Assembly (NCBI GenBank): GCA_900315675.1
Contig: OMZY01000005.1
Location: 1-64,000, forward strand
DNA: 64,000 bases
DNA from: an uncultured Eubacteriales bacterium
Lineage (GTDB): Bacteria > Bacillota > Clostridia > Christensenellales > Aristaeellaceae
Direction: 5' to 3'
Made by a program: the position numbers and the translations under genes. Shown in pieces: positions 26,271 through 34,635 of the stretch (position 1 is its first letter; every line of letters begins with the position of its first letter). The notes under the pieces were generated by a model. It did no database searches. It saw only the letters and a list, made by a program, of their open reading frames with translations, and was not told where the DNA came from.

Positions 26271-27476
26271 ATGGAACGAAAATTCCGGTTTTCATTTCTA
26301 TTGCTGGCGGGTATCCTGCTGCTGGGCGCGGGTCTGATCGGCCTGACCACAGTACCGGATGTAATGCAGTATGCCTTCCTGCCGTCGTCTGTGAGCCCCA
26401 CGGAGACTGCCCTGCCGGCGGAAACGGCGGAGGAGGATGTGTCCGCAGCCGCGGAACCGGCGAAAAAGAAACCCGAAGTATCCACGACGCCCCTGCTAGA
26501 TCTGTATAAGAAAGCAGCGGAAAGCATGGGGGAGTTATTCCCCAGCCTGACAATGCACAGCGTGAAGGCCGGTGAGGCGATTTCGATTCACGATTCGGAC
26601 AAGCGGCAGGAAGGCATTTACCTGTACGCGATCGGACCGCACTGGAACGAGGTCTATTATCCCTATGTCCGGAAAGGTCGGCTCCTTGGCACCGCAGACG
26701 CGGAAGCCGCGTCCGAAGTGGTGGTGCTGGACGAAAAAACCGCTGTGAAACTGTTCCAGGATGTGAATCCTGTGGATCAGCCTGTGGCCTGGGGAGAGAA
26801 ACGGCTGGAGGTGGCGGGCGTAGCCCCGCACAGCCGCAGGCTCGGCGAGCACGGAGAATTTGCGGCCTGGGTTCCGCTGGATCTGGTGACGGACGCAGAC
26901 CTGCTGGTGCTGTCCGCGCCATCAGGTACGGGCGATATGTTCCCCGCGTTTAAAAGATACGCGGAGAACGCGATCGGCACAGGCACGGCGATCAACCTGG
27001 CACAGGAAAAATTCCGGGCGCTGATGCCGCTGCTGCTGGTCTTCGTGATTGCGGCCATCTGGTTTATGAAGCGCTGGATCCGCTGGCTGGCCGGGTATAT
27101 CCGCATCCAGGCAGAAAAGGTGAAGGCGGAAAGCAAGCGGCGCTATATTATGAAGCTTCTGCCGTATGCGGCCGGGCAGATCCTGCCGGTGATCCTGCTG
27201 ATCGCGGCGACGATCGGAGCCTGCTTCCTTGTGGCTGTGGTGGCGCTCCGGCCGATGCTGATTTTCCCGGAATGGATTCCGGAAACACTGGGTGAATATG
27301 AACCCTGGATTCAGAGATTCTGGCAGCTGGTGGGCGTGTCGGCCCAGCCGGTGACCCTGAAGACGCCGGAACTGGCGGAAGTACAGTTCTGGAGCAGCCT
27401 GGTCCTGTGGGGAACGTTTGTGGTGCTGCTGCGGGCCGCGAAGCAGACGCTGATGGGAATGTTTCGTCATCGCTGA
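26271..27476 (+). CDS. MacB_PCD-like membrane protein without an ATPase domain, 401 aa
   Basis: N-terminal membrane helix (about 7-27), an acidic/Pro linker, then an extracytoplasmic domain (about 60-235) with the MacB core signature 'YYPYVRKGRLLGTADAEAASEVVVLDEKTAVKLF' style (entry into a new state, 'VAGVAPHSRR'). Three further helices (about 247-265, 290-320, 375-395). The membrane part does not match the usual FtsX module closely, and no nucleotide-binding domain is fused or adjacent. Last gene of the operon that starts at 15232. Role unclear: possibly a mechanotransmission partner for the adaptors. Confidence 0.65.
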   Translation: MERKFRFSFLLLAGILLLGAGLIGLTTVPDVMQYAFLPSSVSPTETALPAETAEEDVSAAAEPAKKKPEVSTTPLLDLYKKAAESMGELFPSLTMHSVKAGEAISIHDSDKRQEGIYLYAIGPHWNEVYYPYVRKGRLLGTADAEAASEVVVLDEKTAVKLFQDVNPVDQPVAWGEKRLEVAGVAPHSRRLGEHGEFAAWVPLDLVTDADLLVLSAPSGTGDMFPAFKRYAENAIGTGTAINLAQEKFRALMPLLLVFVIAAIWFMKRWIRWLAGYIRIQAEKVKAESKRRYIMKLLPYAAGQILPVILLIAATIGACFLVAVVALRPMLIFPEWIPETLGEYEPWIQRFWQLVGVSAQPVTLKTPELAEVQFWSSLVLWGTFVVLLRAAKQTLMGMFRHR

Positions 27477-27756
27477 GGCGAGGACAATTCAGAATTCAGA
27501 ATTCAGAATTCATAATTCATAATTATGCTGCCTGCTGCAGGGAGTTCCTTCAGCGCGATGAGATAAGAGCAAAATACTCGTTGCGCATGGCGGGAATGTG
27601 ACAAGGGGGACGGTACCTAGTGTAATGCGAAGTGTGACATTAGGTCCGTCCCTTCTGTCATGTTCCCGTTTTCCGCATTGTTAAATAAAAAGTTTTCAAA
27701 AATCCGATATTATTTTTCTTTTTCCGGTCTAATAAGGTACAGGAGGTGAGCGAAGG
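27477..27756. repeat. Intergenic repeats before the sigma factor operon
   Basis: Heptads (27485-27526), then a variant REP palindrome (27589-27668: GCGGGAATGTGACA ... TGTCATGTTCCCG with inner TAATGCGAAGTGTGACATTA). An A/T-rich segment (27675-27740) probably holds the promoter. Confidence 0.65.
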
Positions 27757-28281
27757 ATGAGCAATGTGACGGGCCCGGACAATGCTCAGGATCGCAGCCG
27801 GAGACTGGAGGAACTGGTGGATCGGTATCAGGAACAGGTGACGCGGATGTGTTTCCTGTATCTGTGTGACAAGACAATGGCGGAAGACGCCGTGCAGGAA
27901 ACCTTCCTGAAAGTCTACCGGTCCATGGATACGTTCCGCGGCGAATCCGGTGAGAAGACCTGGATCATGAAAATCGCCATCAGAACGTGCTACGACATGA
28001 ACCACTCCGGATGGTTCCGGGTGATCAACCGGCATGTAACGCCGGACATGGTGCCGGAGGCGGCAGTTCCCTTTGAGGAGAGCGACGACGAACTGATGAA
28101 CGCCGTGGTCCGCCTGCCGATCCGGCTTCGCGAGGTGATCCTCCTGTATTACTATCAGCACCTGAATGTGAATGAAGTGGCCGAAGCGCTCGGCATCTCC
28201 CAGTCTTCCGTTTCCGGAAGGCTGAAACGGGGACGGGAAAAGCTGAAAGCGATGATGGAAGGGAGTGAGTTCGATGAGTAA
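27757..28281 (+). CDS. ECF-type sigma factor, 174 aa
   Basis: ATG 27757 follows AGGAGGTGAG (27740-27749). Region 2 ('YQEQVTRMCFLYLCDKTMAEDAVQETFLKVYRSMDTF') and region 4 ('RLPIRLREVILLYYYQHLNVNEVAEALGISQSSVSGRLKRGREKL') are both complete, separated by a short linker: the standard group 4 layout. Overlaps the next gene, its likely membrane-bound regulator. Its target promoters cannot be told from the window. Confidence 0.92.
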   Translation: MSNVTGPDNAQDRSRRLEELVDRYQEQVTRMCFLYLCDKTMAEDAVQETFLKVYRSMDTFRGESGEKTWIMKIAIRTCYDMNHSGWFRVINRHVTPDMVPEAAVPFEESDDELMNAVVRLPIRLREVILLYYYQHLNVNEVAEALGISQSSVSGRLKRGREKLKAMMEGSEFDE

Positions 28282-28990
28282 AAGATATACGAAAGACACT
28301 TTCTCTGAATCCCTTGACCGTCGGCTTTCCGGCTTCCGGGCGGACCCGTGGCTAGTCCGGCGCGTGATCGGCGCGGAAAAAGGAGAGAAACCAATGAAAA
28401 AGAAAATATCTGCCGCTACAGTGGTAATTGTGATCCTCCTGGTCCTGGCAATGGCCGGGGCTGTGGCTGCCGCAAACTGGACGGTGATCAGCCGCTTTTT
28501 CGGGACCGGCTGGTACTACAATGAAGAAGCGATCGAAGAACCGCTGATAACTGAATACGATCTGAAAACCGTGCGGGTCCAGGCTACGGAAGCTTACTGG
28601 GCGGAGGACGGGGTGTCCGTTGTGTTCAAGGTGGAATGCACCGACCCGAACTGCCTGCCGTATTATGAAGAAGGGGAACATCCGGAACAGATTGAGTATA
28701 ACGGAGAAAACGTCACCCAGGACGAACTGCGGGGAGACAAGGAACTGATCTCGTGCGAGATCTGGAACCCGGGAGGCGATTCCTGGACATGGTATGATTA
28801 CAGCGATGACGGGCTGTTTATTATCGCAACTGCCGCGCAATACAATACGGAAAGCATAAAGGCGGGAGGCACAATGAAGTTCCAGTGTTCGTGCTGGAAT
28901 CTGCAGACCGGGGAGAGTGAAGACGGCGTCATTACCGTAACGCTGCCGCCGCTGGAAATGCAGGAAGGCTATTTCTACGGAAAGGAATAA
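28274..28990 (+). CDS. Putative membrane anti-sigma partner, truncated by an in-frame stop, 238 aa
   Basis: ATG 28274 overlaps the end of the sigma gene; a GTG at 28265 is an alternative. Residues 1-40 are a cytoplasmic segment ('LDRRLSGFRADPWLVRRVIGAEKGEK'), ~46-68 a membrane helix, and the rest extracytoplasmic beta-rich sequence. No zinc-binding HxxxCxxC is present. The reading frame stops at TAA 28988-28990, but the same frame continues for a further 103 codons with coherent protein-like sequence (next entry). The original protein was probably ~342 aa. Confidence 0.75.
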   Translation: MSKRYTKDTFSESLDRRLSGFRADPWLVRRVIGAEKGEKPMKKKISAATVVIVILLVLAMAGAVAAANWTVISRFFGTGWYYNEEAIEEPLITEYDLKTVRVQATEAYWAEDGVSVVFKVECTDPNCLPYYEEGEHPEQIEYNGENVTQDELRGDKELISCEIWNPGGDSWTWYDYSDDGLFIIATAAQYNTESIKAGGTMKFQCSCWNLQTGESEDGVITVTLPPLEMQEGYFYGKE

Positions 28991-29302
28991 AGGACGATAC
29001 CGGAGGGTGACCTGTGGTTTGAGTTTGTGAACCCGAAGAGCACGGCAACGGATTACTTTGGCCAGACGTTTGAAAGCGGAATGGCCGGAGGCGGCTCCGT
29101 CTCCTGCCTGGACGTCCGGGAGGACGAACAGGGTGAAGATGAGGAGGAGTATAGTCAGCCGGCAAAGCTGGGTTCGCGCTACCGCCAGATTGATACGCTG
29201 GGCCTGAACGCCTTAAGCGATGAATATACGCTCCGGGCCTATAACTGCTGGGAGAAGAACCGGTATGAAACCGTGTCGTTCCGGGTGAAGAAGGTGAAAT
29301 AA
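28991..29302 (+). pseudogene. Severed C-terminal part of the sigma partner gene
   Basis: In the same frame as the preceding gene, directly after its TAA: 'RTIPEGDLWFEFVNPKS', 'DYFGQTFESGMAGGG', ending 'NRYETVSFRVKKVK'. No ribosome binding site or ATG fits an independent start; a GTG at 29027 lacks a Shine-Dalgarno. The beta-strand pattern continues that of the upstream part, so a nonsense mutation is the simplest reading; a sequencing error is possible. Confidence 0.7.
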
Positions 29303-29339
29303 AAAACCGCCATTCCGGCCGGAACGGGGAAGATTGCTT

Positions 29340-29377
29340 ACGGGAGAAAAGCGAAGGCTTTTCTTCCGTTTTTTTCC
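29340..29377 (+). terminator. Rho-independent terminator
   Basis: CGGGAGAAAAGC-GAAG-GCTTTTCTTCCG followed by TTTTTTT; lies 38 bp after the sigma operon. Confidence 0.85.
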
Positions 29378-29472
29378 GTACTTGTATTTTATGTATACAA
29401 TCTTTATAATGACTATGTAAGAATTCTGCCGCAAGAGCACAACCGAAAAGTAACGGAAGAGGGCGAACCTGT

Positions 29473-30336
29473 ATGAAACGCATGAAAGCGATCATCGCCG
29501 TGACGCTGGTTCTGGTCCTGCTGTGCGGGACGGCGATCGGAGAGACATGGAAGGCGGCAGAGGAAGATCTGCCCCTGTTCGAGTCGCTTTTTGAGAAGCT
29601 GGAAACGGAAGAACGGGAAAAGATCAAGGCGGATCCGGAAGAGCTGGATTATATCCTGGAGATGATCCACCTGAAGAGCGCGGAGGAATACCAGGTAGGC
29701 CGCGCCATTGTGGAACACTGGTACGGATCCGTGCGCAACGCCAATTACCGTCGGTTCGCTTACCGGGGAGAGGAAAAGGCTGTTCCGCTGGAACGGAGCG
29801 GACTGGACTTCAGCGGAAAGCATGCCTTTGTGGTGCTGGGCTACCAGCTGCAGGACGGAGAGATGACCGAGGAGCTGATAGGACGGTGCGAGGCGGCTGC
29901 CGCGGCGGCCCGGTCCTTCCCGGAATCGACGCTGATCTGCACCGGCGGCGCCACAGGCCCGAACAACTGGGAAAACCACACCGAAGCCGATAAAATGAAG
30001 ATGTTCCTGGCGCGGGACCGCCATATCGACGCGGACCGGATCCTGACGGACCCGGCTGCCATGACCACGCTGGAAAATGCGGAAAAGGTGTTCCAGGTCC
30101 TGAAGAAGGAAGACATTCATAAGATCACGCTGATCACCTCCGATTACCACCAGATGTGGGCGCAGATGCTGTTCAACGCCGTGGCGGCAATATGGAAAGC
30201 CCGGACAGGGTTTGAGGTCACCATTGTGGGCAACTATAGCAGCATTGTGCGGCCGGACGGCGTCAGGAGAAACAGCAGCGCGGGACTGGGGCAGCTGCGG
30301 ACGATGCTCAGAGAGGGAATTGAGGTTGAGCCGTAA
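29473..30336 (+). CDS. YdcF/SanA-like (DUF218) secreted or anchored protein, 287 aa
   Basis: Signal peptide MKRMKAIIAVTLVLVLLCG, cleavage near IGE. The C-terminal two thirds match DUF218: 'HAFVVLGYQLQDGEMTEELIGRCEAA', 'TLICTGGATG', 'NHTEADKMKMFLA', 'TTLENAEKVFQVLKKEDIHKITLITSDYHQMWAQMLF'. Members are linked to envelope integrity and cell-wall carrier metabolism (ElyC, SanA). The N-terminal ~85 residues are helical and family-specific. A terminator follows at 30383. Confidence 0.85.
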   Translation: MKRMKAIIAVTLVLVLLCGTAIGETWKAAEEDLPLFESLFEKLETEEREKIKADPEELDYILEMIHLKSAEEYQVGRAIVEHWYGSVRNANYRRFAYRGEEKAVPLERSGLDFSGKHAFVVLGYQLQDGEMTEELIGRCEAAAAAARSFPESTLICTGGATGPNNWENHTEADKMKMFLARDRHIDADRILTDPAAMTTLENAEKVFQVLKKEDIHKITLITSDYHQMWAQMLFNAVAAIWKARTGFEVTIVGNYSSIVRPDGVRRNSSAGLGQLRTMLREGIEVEP

Positions 30337-30382
30337 GGCTCAACAATGAAAAATGAAGAATGAAAAATGAAGAATGGCGGAG

Positions 30383-30414
30383 GAAACACTTTCCGGATGG
30401 AAAGTGTTTCTTTT
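30383..30414 (+). terminator. Rho-independent terminator
   Basis: GAAACACTTTCC-GGAT-GGAAAGTGTTTC followed by TTTT. Confidence 0.85.
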
Positions 30415-30427
30415 GAATTTATGCGGC

Positions 30428-30538
30428 CGATGGCCGTAGTAAGGGATTCCTCCATTACGGCTGCGCCTTCAGTCGGAATGACACCATGTCGTTGAGACTG
30501 CGAAGTTGACAAAAACCCCGTCCCTCTGTCAACTTAAA
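30428..30538. repeat. GGAATGACAC module and half REP palindrome
   Basis: GTAGTAAGGGATTCCTCC...GTCGGAATGACACC (30436-30484) is followed by GAAGTTGACA and CCCCGTCCCTCTGTCAACTT (30503-30535). The final bases overlap the stop codon of the minus-strand epimerase gene, so the repeat abuts or has replaced its 3' end. Confidence 0.65.
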
Positions 30539-31556
30539 TTTCTTTTTTGGCTTTTTCCAGGGCGGCGATGACGCGGTCACACCAGGCGTCGAAGTCGGGA
30601 TCCTCCTTCTGGCATTCCGGGTGGGCGAGGATATAATCCAGGGCTTTGCGGACGCCGACATGGAAGGGTACATTGGTTTTCGTATCTGGAACGGCCCGTT
30701 TCAGCTTGCGGTTGTCAAAGACGACGGAAACGGACTTGTCGCCGATGAGGCCGCCGGCAAAGTCATAGCCCATGGACTTCCCGGTTTCAGCCAGGAAGTC
30801 GGCGGAGACGTGGTAGGGAATGAGGGGCTTGTCCAGCGCATCGGCCAGGGTCTGATGGATCTGGTCCCAGGTCAGGGTTTCATCCCCGGTGATCTGGAAG
30901 GCCTCGCCGATGGCGTGGCGGTTGCCCATGAGGCCCACAAAACCCCGGGCAAAGTCCGTGTTGAAGGTGAGGGTCCACAGGGAGGAACCGTCGCCCGGGA
31001 TAATGACGGGCTTGCCCTCCATGATCCGGCGGATGACCTGCCAGGAGCCGTTGTTGCCGTGGACGGCCACGGGGACGCTGCGCTCGTCATAGGTATGGCT
31101 GGGGCGGACGATGGTGACCGGGAAGCCTTCCTCCCGGTGCTTTTGCATGAGGAATTCCTCACAGGCGATCTTGTTCCGGGAATACTCCCAGTAGGGATTC
31201 GCCAGGGTGGTGCCCTCGGTGATCACATAGCTTGCGGCCGGCTTCAGGTAAGCGGAGGCGGAGCTGATGTAGATGTACTGCCGCGTCTTACCGCGGAAGA
31301 GGCGCCAGTCCCGTTCCACCTGGTCCTTGGTGAAGCCGATGAACTCGCAGACGGTATCAAAGAACTGATCCTTCAGGATTTCCGCCACGGCCTGCTCGTC
31401 ATTGATGTCCGCGGTGATGGTGTGTACGCCCGCGGGAACGTCCGCGGCGCGCCGGCCCCGGTTCAGGAGCCAGACTTCCCAGTCTGTCTTTTCCGCCAGT
31501 CGCCGGACAATGGCCATGCTGATGGTTCCGGTTCCGCCGATGAAGAGTGCTTTCAT
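30534..31556 (-). CDS. NAD-dependent epimerase/dehydratase (extended SDR), 340 aa
   Basis: N-terminal Rossmann motif 'MKALFIGGTGTIS', 'INDEQAV' acidic position, the Ser of 'YIYISSASAY' and catalytic Tyr/Lys in 'YSRNK'. Extended SDR size and a C-terminal substrate domain. Related proteins act on nucleotide sugars or other carbohydrates; the precise substrate is not visible. Start 31556 has GGGGGTCC upstream on the minus strand. The downstream gene on the same strand (none) and the GH31 gene further on are separated by repeats, so this is probably monocistronic. Confidence 0.85.
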   Translation of the reverse strand: MKALFIGGTGTISMAIVRRLAEKTDWEVWLLNRGRRAADVPAGVHTITADINDEQAVAEILKDQFFDTVCEFIGFTKDQVERDWRLFRGKTRQYIYISSASAYLKPAASYVITEGTTLANPYWEYSRNKIACEEFLMQKHREEGFPVTIVRPSHTYDERSVPVAVHGNNGSWQVIRRIMEGKPVIIPGDGSSLWTLTFNTDFARGFVGLMGNRHAIGEAFQITGDETLTWDQIHQTLADALDKPLIPYHVSADFLAETGKSMGYDFAGGLIGDKSVSVVFDNRKLKRAVPDTKTNVPFHVGVRKALDYILAHPECQKEDPDFDAWCDRVIAALEKAKKEI

Positions 31557-31890
31557 GTTACAGGACCCCCTTATAAATAATTCAGAATTCAGAATTAAGA
31601 ATGCAGAATTAATGTGGTCTCAGGACAGATGGTGTTCCGGCTGATTGAAGGTTTACATCTCCGGAGGAGACAGTGTCATCGCTTTGCGATGACAAATGAA
31701 CAATTAACAATGAATAATGAACAATTATGTGTCCGCACCCTCAATCGTCGCCTCTCGTCCTTGGAACGGACTCGATGCTCGTTTCGGTAAGGATTCGCGC
31801 GCGCACCGCGGGCGGAATTCCCGCCTCGCGCACCGCGCACGACAGGACTCCAGGTCGCTTTTGCCTTCGGCGAATGTCCGCATCTTCAAT

Positions 31891-32046
31891 AGTCGCAACT
31901 CCCTTGCCGGGGCTGCCGCCCGTTCTCCACTGAAAACTGTCCACTGGACAGTTTTCCGGGCGTTCCGAACCCATGGAGCTTGCTCCTTTTCAGATGACCT
32001 CACCTCTGACGGAATTTCAGCCACTGGCTGCCCTCAGAGGTTCGCC
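31891..32046. repeat. Two-hairpin element, copy 2, with insertion
   Basis: Hairpin 1 keeps its ends (GTCGCAACTCC ... GGAGCTTGCTCC) but carries about 65 extra bp in the loop, including its own stem AAAACTGTCC-ACT-GGACAGTTTT (31937-31959). Hairpin 2: CCTCTGA/TCAGAGG outer, CAGCC-ACT-GGCTG inner (32012-32040). Confidence 0.8.
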
Positions 32047-32190
32047 CCACTGGGTCACCGCTTCCTTCGCTCCCCTACGGCGTAGTAAGGGATTCCTCCA
32101 CTCCACTACGTTCCGGTCGGAATGACACACTGGCCTGTGCGCTGCGGTGTTCCGGTTGGGTTCCCGAACGTGGGCGGGCGGGGAGCCTCT

Positions 32191-32295
32191 CCGCAATCTC
32201 AATAGTCGTTGCTCCACACTGTGGAGACAACTCTTTTTCGATTGACCTCACCTCTGACGAGATTTCCGCCACTGGCGGTCGTCAGAGGTTCGCCC
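32191..32295. repeat. Two-hairpin element, copy 3
   Basis: Hairpin 1 GTTG/CAAC closing CTCCACA-C-TGTGGAG; hairpin 2 CCTCTGACGA/TCGTCAGAGG (32251-32260/32279-32288) with inner CCGCC-ACT-GGCGG (32266-32278). Confidence 0.85.
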
Positions 32296-32384
32296 TTCGA
32301 CTCCACTACGTTCCGCTCAGGATGACACCTGGAGGCTGCGGGGTTCCGGTTGGGGAAAAGCAACTCATAATTGTGAATTATGAA

Positions 32385-34427
32385 TTAAACTTTCACCTTG
32401 CGGGTGAGGGAGTTGTCAGGGACCAGGGCGATCCGGGTGAGGCCGGATTCCAGGTCGGGGTTGGCGGTCCGGCCGTCGTCGCGGTAGAGCTCCAGGACGC
32501 CTTCCTTTTCGATCTGACCCAGGAGGGTGAAGGCGGTATCATCCAGCAGTTCGGAGGATTCCCCGCCGGCACAGAGCGGGACGGCGCGGTTCTTTTTCAC
32601 GAAGAGGGGGAACTCGCCCAGGGCCAGGTCGATCCAGTGGTCGCCCTTTTCCAGCGGCACCAGGTCATAATCCCTCGCGGAGCGGAAGCGGATGAGCAGC
32701 ATATCCTCCGGCAGGTAGACATACCGGCCGGCGGCGTTCTGCTCATAGACGGGGGCGATCATGCAGTCCCCGCCCAGCATCAGCTGGTCCTGGGTATGGA
32801 CCGCGCGGCGGTCGGCCGGATAATCAAAGGCCAGGGGGCGGAAGAGCATTTCATCCCGCAGGGCGGCCTTCATGAATTCACTGTAGAGGCAGGGCAGCAG
32901 GGCATAGCGCACGGAAACGGTGTCCCGCATGGTTTCCCAGATACTGAAACGGTAGATCTCCTGCTCCCGGGTATGGAGGGCGGAATGGTTGCGCATCAGG
33001 GGCGTGAAGACGCCCAGCTGCAGGAAGCGCTCCATCAGGTCCTCGGTCACGTTGCAGCCGAAGCCGCCCAGGTCGCAGCCGGTGAAGAGGAAGCCGCAGA
33101 GGTTCAGGTTCGGGAGCATCTGCAGGGCCATCTTCAGGTGGCTCCACCAGGAGAAGTTGTCTCCCTGCCAGATGCCGCCGTTGCGGTGGGCCCCGATGAA
33201 GGAGCTGCGGGAGAAGAGAAGCAGGCGCTGGTCCGGGGCAAAGCGGCGGAAGCCTTCCGCCGTGGCCCGGGTCATGCCGGCACCGTACAGGTTATGCACC
33301 CGGTCGTGACGGACGGGTTTGCCGTCTACCAGGTGGTAGAAGCGACGGTAGTCGTCCATGCTGTTGGCCATGCCGTTGAAGACATCCTTCAGCCACCAGG
33401 TGGACTCATAGTCCACGCCGCCGGCACGGATTTTATCCGCCGCGGCGAAAGCATCGGCCAGACCCTCGTCGGAATAGAAGAGGGCCGGCTCGTTCATATC
33501 GTTCCAGAAACCTTCAATGCCGGCCTCCAGCAGGGGCAGGTACAGATCGCCGAACCAGCGGCGCACATCCTCCCGCAGGAAATCCGGGAAGCAGCAGCGG
33601 CCCGGCCAGACGGCGGCGACAAAATCGCTGCCGTCCTCTTTTTTGCAGAAGCAGTCCCCGGCCTTGCCGGTATCGTAGGGGGCATAGCCCTCCTCCACCT
33701 TGATGCCCGCGTCGATGATGGGCACCAGGCGCAGATGGTCTTCCTTCATTTCCGCCTGGAACTTCTTCAGATCCGGGAAGGCCTTGGGGTTCCAGGTGAA
33801 GTTTTTGAAGTCCACCATGTAGTCAATGTCCAGGCAGACGGCGTCCAGGGGGATATGGCGCTTCCGGTGCTCATCGGCAACGGTGCGCACCTCCTCCTCG
33901 CTGGCGTAGCCCCAGCGGCTCTGGATATAGCCGAAGGCCCAGCGCGGAGGGATATAGCTGCGGCCGGTGAGGCCGCGGAAAGCCCGGGCAATGGCGGGAA
34001 GGGAATCCTCCTCGATGAGGTACAGGTCCAGGCTGCCGCTCTCGACGGTGATCACCGCCTGATCGCGGGCGGTATAGCCCAGGTCCCAGGTGATTTTGCC
34101 CGGGTCGTCCAGGTAGACGCCGAAGAGCCGCTCCGGGCTGAAGAAGACGAGGAAGTTATGGCTGCCGTAAAGGCTGGGCCGCTCCTCGGTATGGTTAAAA
34201 ACATCGCTGTTCCAGCTTTCATAGCGGTGGCCGCGCTTATCAATGCCGCGGACGCCCTGGCCCAGGCCGAAGAGCACTTCCTCCGGACGCAGGGTGAGGG
34301 AGAAGGTCAGGCTGCCGTCCTCCCCTTTGGACAGGGTGAAATAAGGCAGGGGGCCCTGCTCCGCCGGAACGGAACGGACAACGGCGTCCGTGGGCAGGGG
34401 AGTACCAAAGGTGTATTTGCGAATCAT
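32385..34427 (-). CDS. Glycoside hydrolase family 31 (alpha-glucosidase type), 680 aa
   Basis: The start at 34427 has GAGG 8 nt upstream on the minus strand; longer versions run through the intergenic region. GH31 signatures are complete: 'FWNDMNEPALF' with nucleophile Asp310 and 'GGIWQGDNFSWW' with the acid/base Asp423, plus 'PPRWAFGYIQSRWGY' at the barrel entrance and a C-terminal beta domain. No signal peptide: cytoplasmic, cleaving alpha-glucosides after import. Specificity within GH31 is not clear from sequence alone. Divergent from the MutS-like gene. Confidence 0.92.
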   Translation of the reverse strand: MIRKYTFGTPLPTDAVVRSVPAEQGPLPYFTLSKGEDGSLTFSLTLRPEEVLFGLGQGVRGIDKRGHRYESWNSDVFNHTEERPSLYGSHNFLVFFSPERLFGVYLDDPGKITWDLGYTARDQAVITVESGSLDLYLIEEDSLPAIARAFRGLTGRSYIPPRWAFGYIQSRWGYASEEEVRTVADEHRKRHIPLDAVCLDIDYMVDFKNFTWNPKAFPDLKKFQAEMKEDHLRLVPIIDAGIKVEEGYAPYDTGKAGDCFCKKEDGSDFVAAVWPGRCCFPDFLREDVRRWFGDLYLPLLEAGIEGFWNDMNEPALFYSDEGLADAFAAADKIRAGGVDYESTWWLKDVFNGMANSMDDYRRFYHLVDGKPVRHDRVHNLYGAGMTRATAEGFRRFAPDQRLLLFSRSSFIGAHRNGGIWQGDNFSWWSHLKMALQMLPNLNLCGFLFTGCDLGGFGCNVTEDLMERFLQLGVFTPLMRNHSALHTREQEIYRFSIWETMRDTVSVRYALLPCLYSEFMKAALRDEMLFRPLAFDYPADRRAVHTQDQLMLGGDCMIAPVYEQNAAGRYVYLPEDMLLIRFRSARDYDLVPLEKGDHWIDLALGEFPLFVKKNRAVPLCAGGESSELLDDTAFTLLGQIEKEGVLELYRDDGRTANPDLESGLTRIALVPDNSLTRKVKV

Positions 34428-34635
34428 TCGGGGTTCCTCACTTTTTGCTGTTTGCGAGGTTATTGTATCATGCGCGGGGAGGGGAAAACAAGCGGAGGAA
34501 TAGCCTTTCCTATTTTGCGGAATCAGCCCTTTTTGCATCCGGGATACAAGGGTATGATTACCCTGAAGAAATGCGTTGCGCTCCGGAACGGGGAAGCCGT
34601 CCGGATCGTATTGATATTGTGTGAGGTGACAATAC

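Larger units (their letters stand above)
31557..32384. repeat. Large intergenic repeat mosaic
   Basis: Order: heptads (31577-31612), GGTGTTCCGG plus GAAGGTTTACATC-CCGGAGGAGA module (31629-31672), GTCATCGCTTTGCGATGAC hairpin, heptads (31692-31728), the 76-bp GC-rich segment (31776-31851), a two-hairpin element with an insertion in hairpin 1 (31891-32046), GTAGTAAGGGATTCCTCC and GGAATGACACAC modules (32080-32155), a second, intact two-hairpin element (32191-32295), CAGGATGACAC module, heptads. No coding sequence supported. Confidence 0.75.

Noticed and set aside
29027-29302. Independent 91-aa gene
   Set aside because: In frame with the upstream gene beyond a single stop, GTG start without RBS; treated as a severed C terminus.
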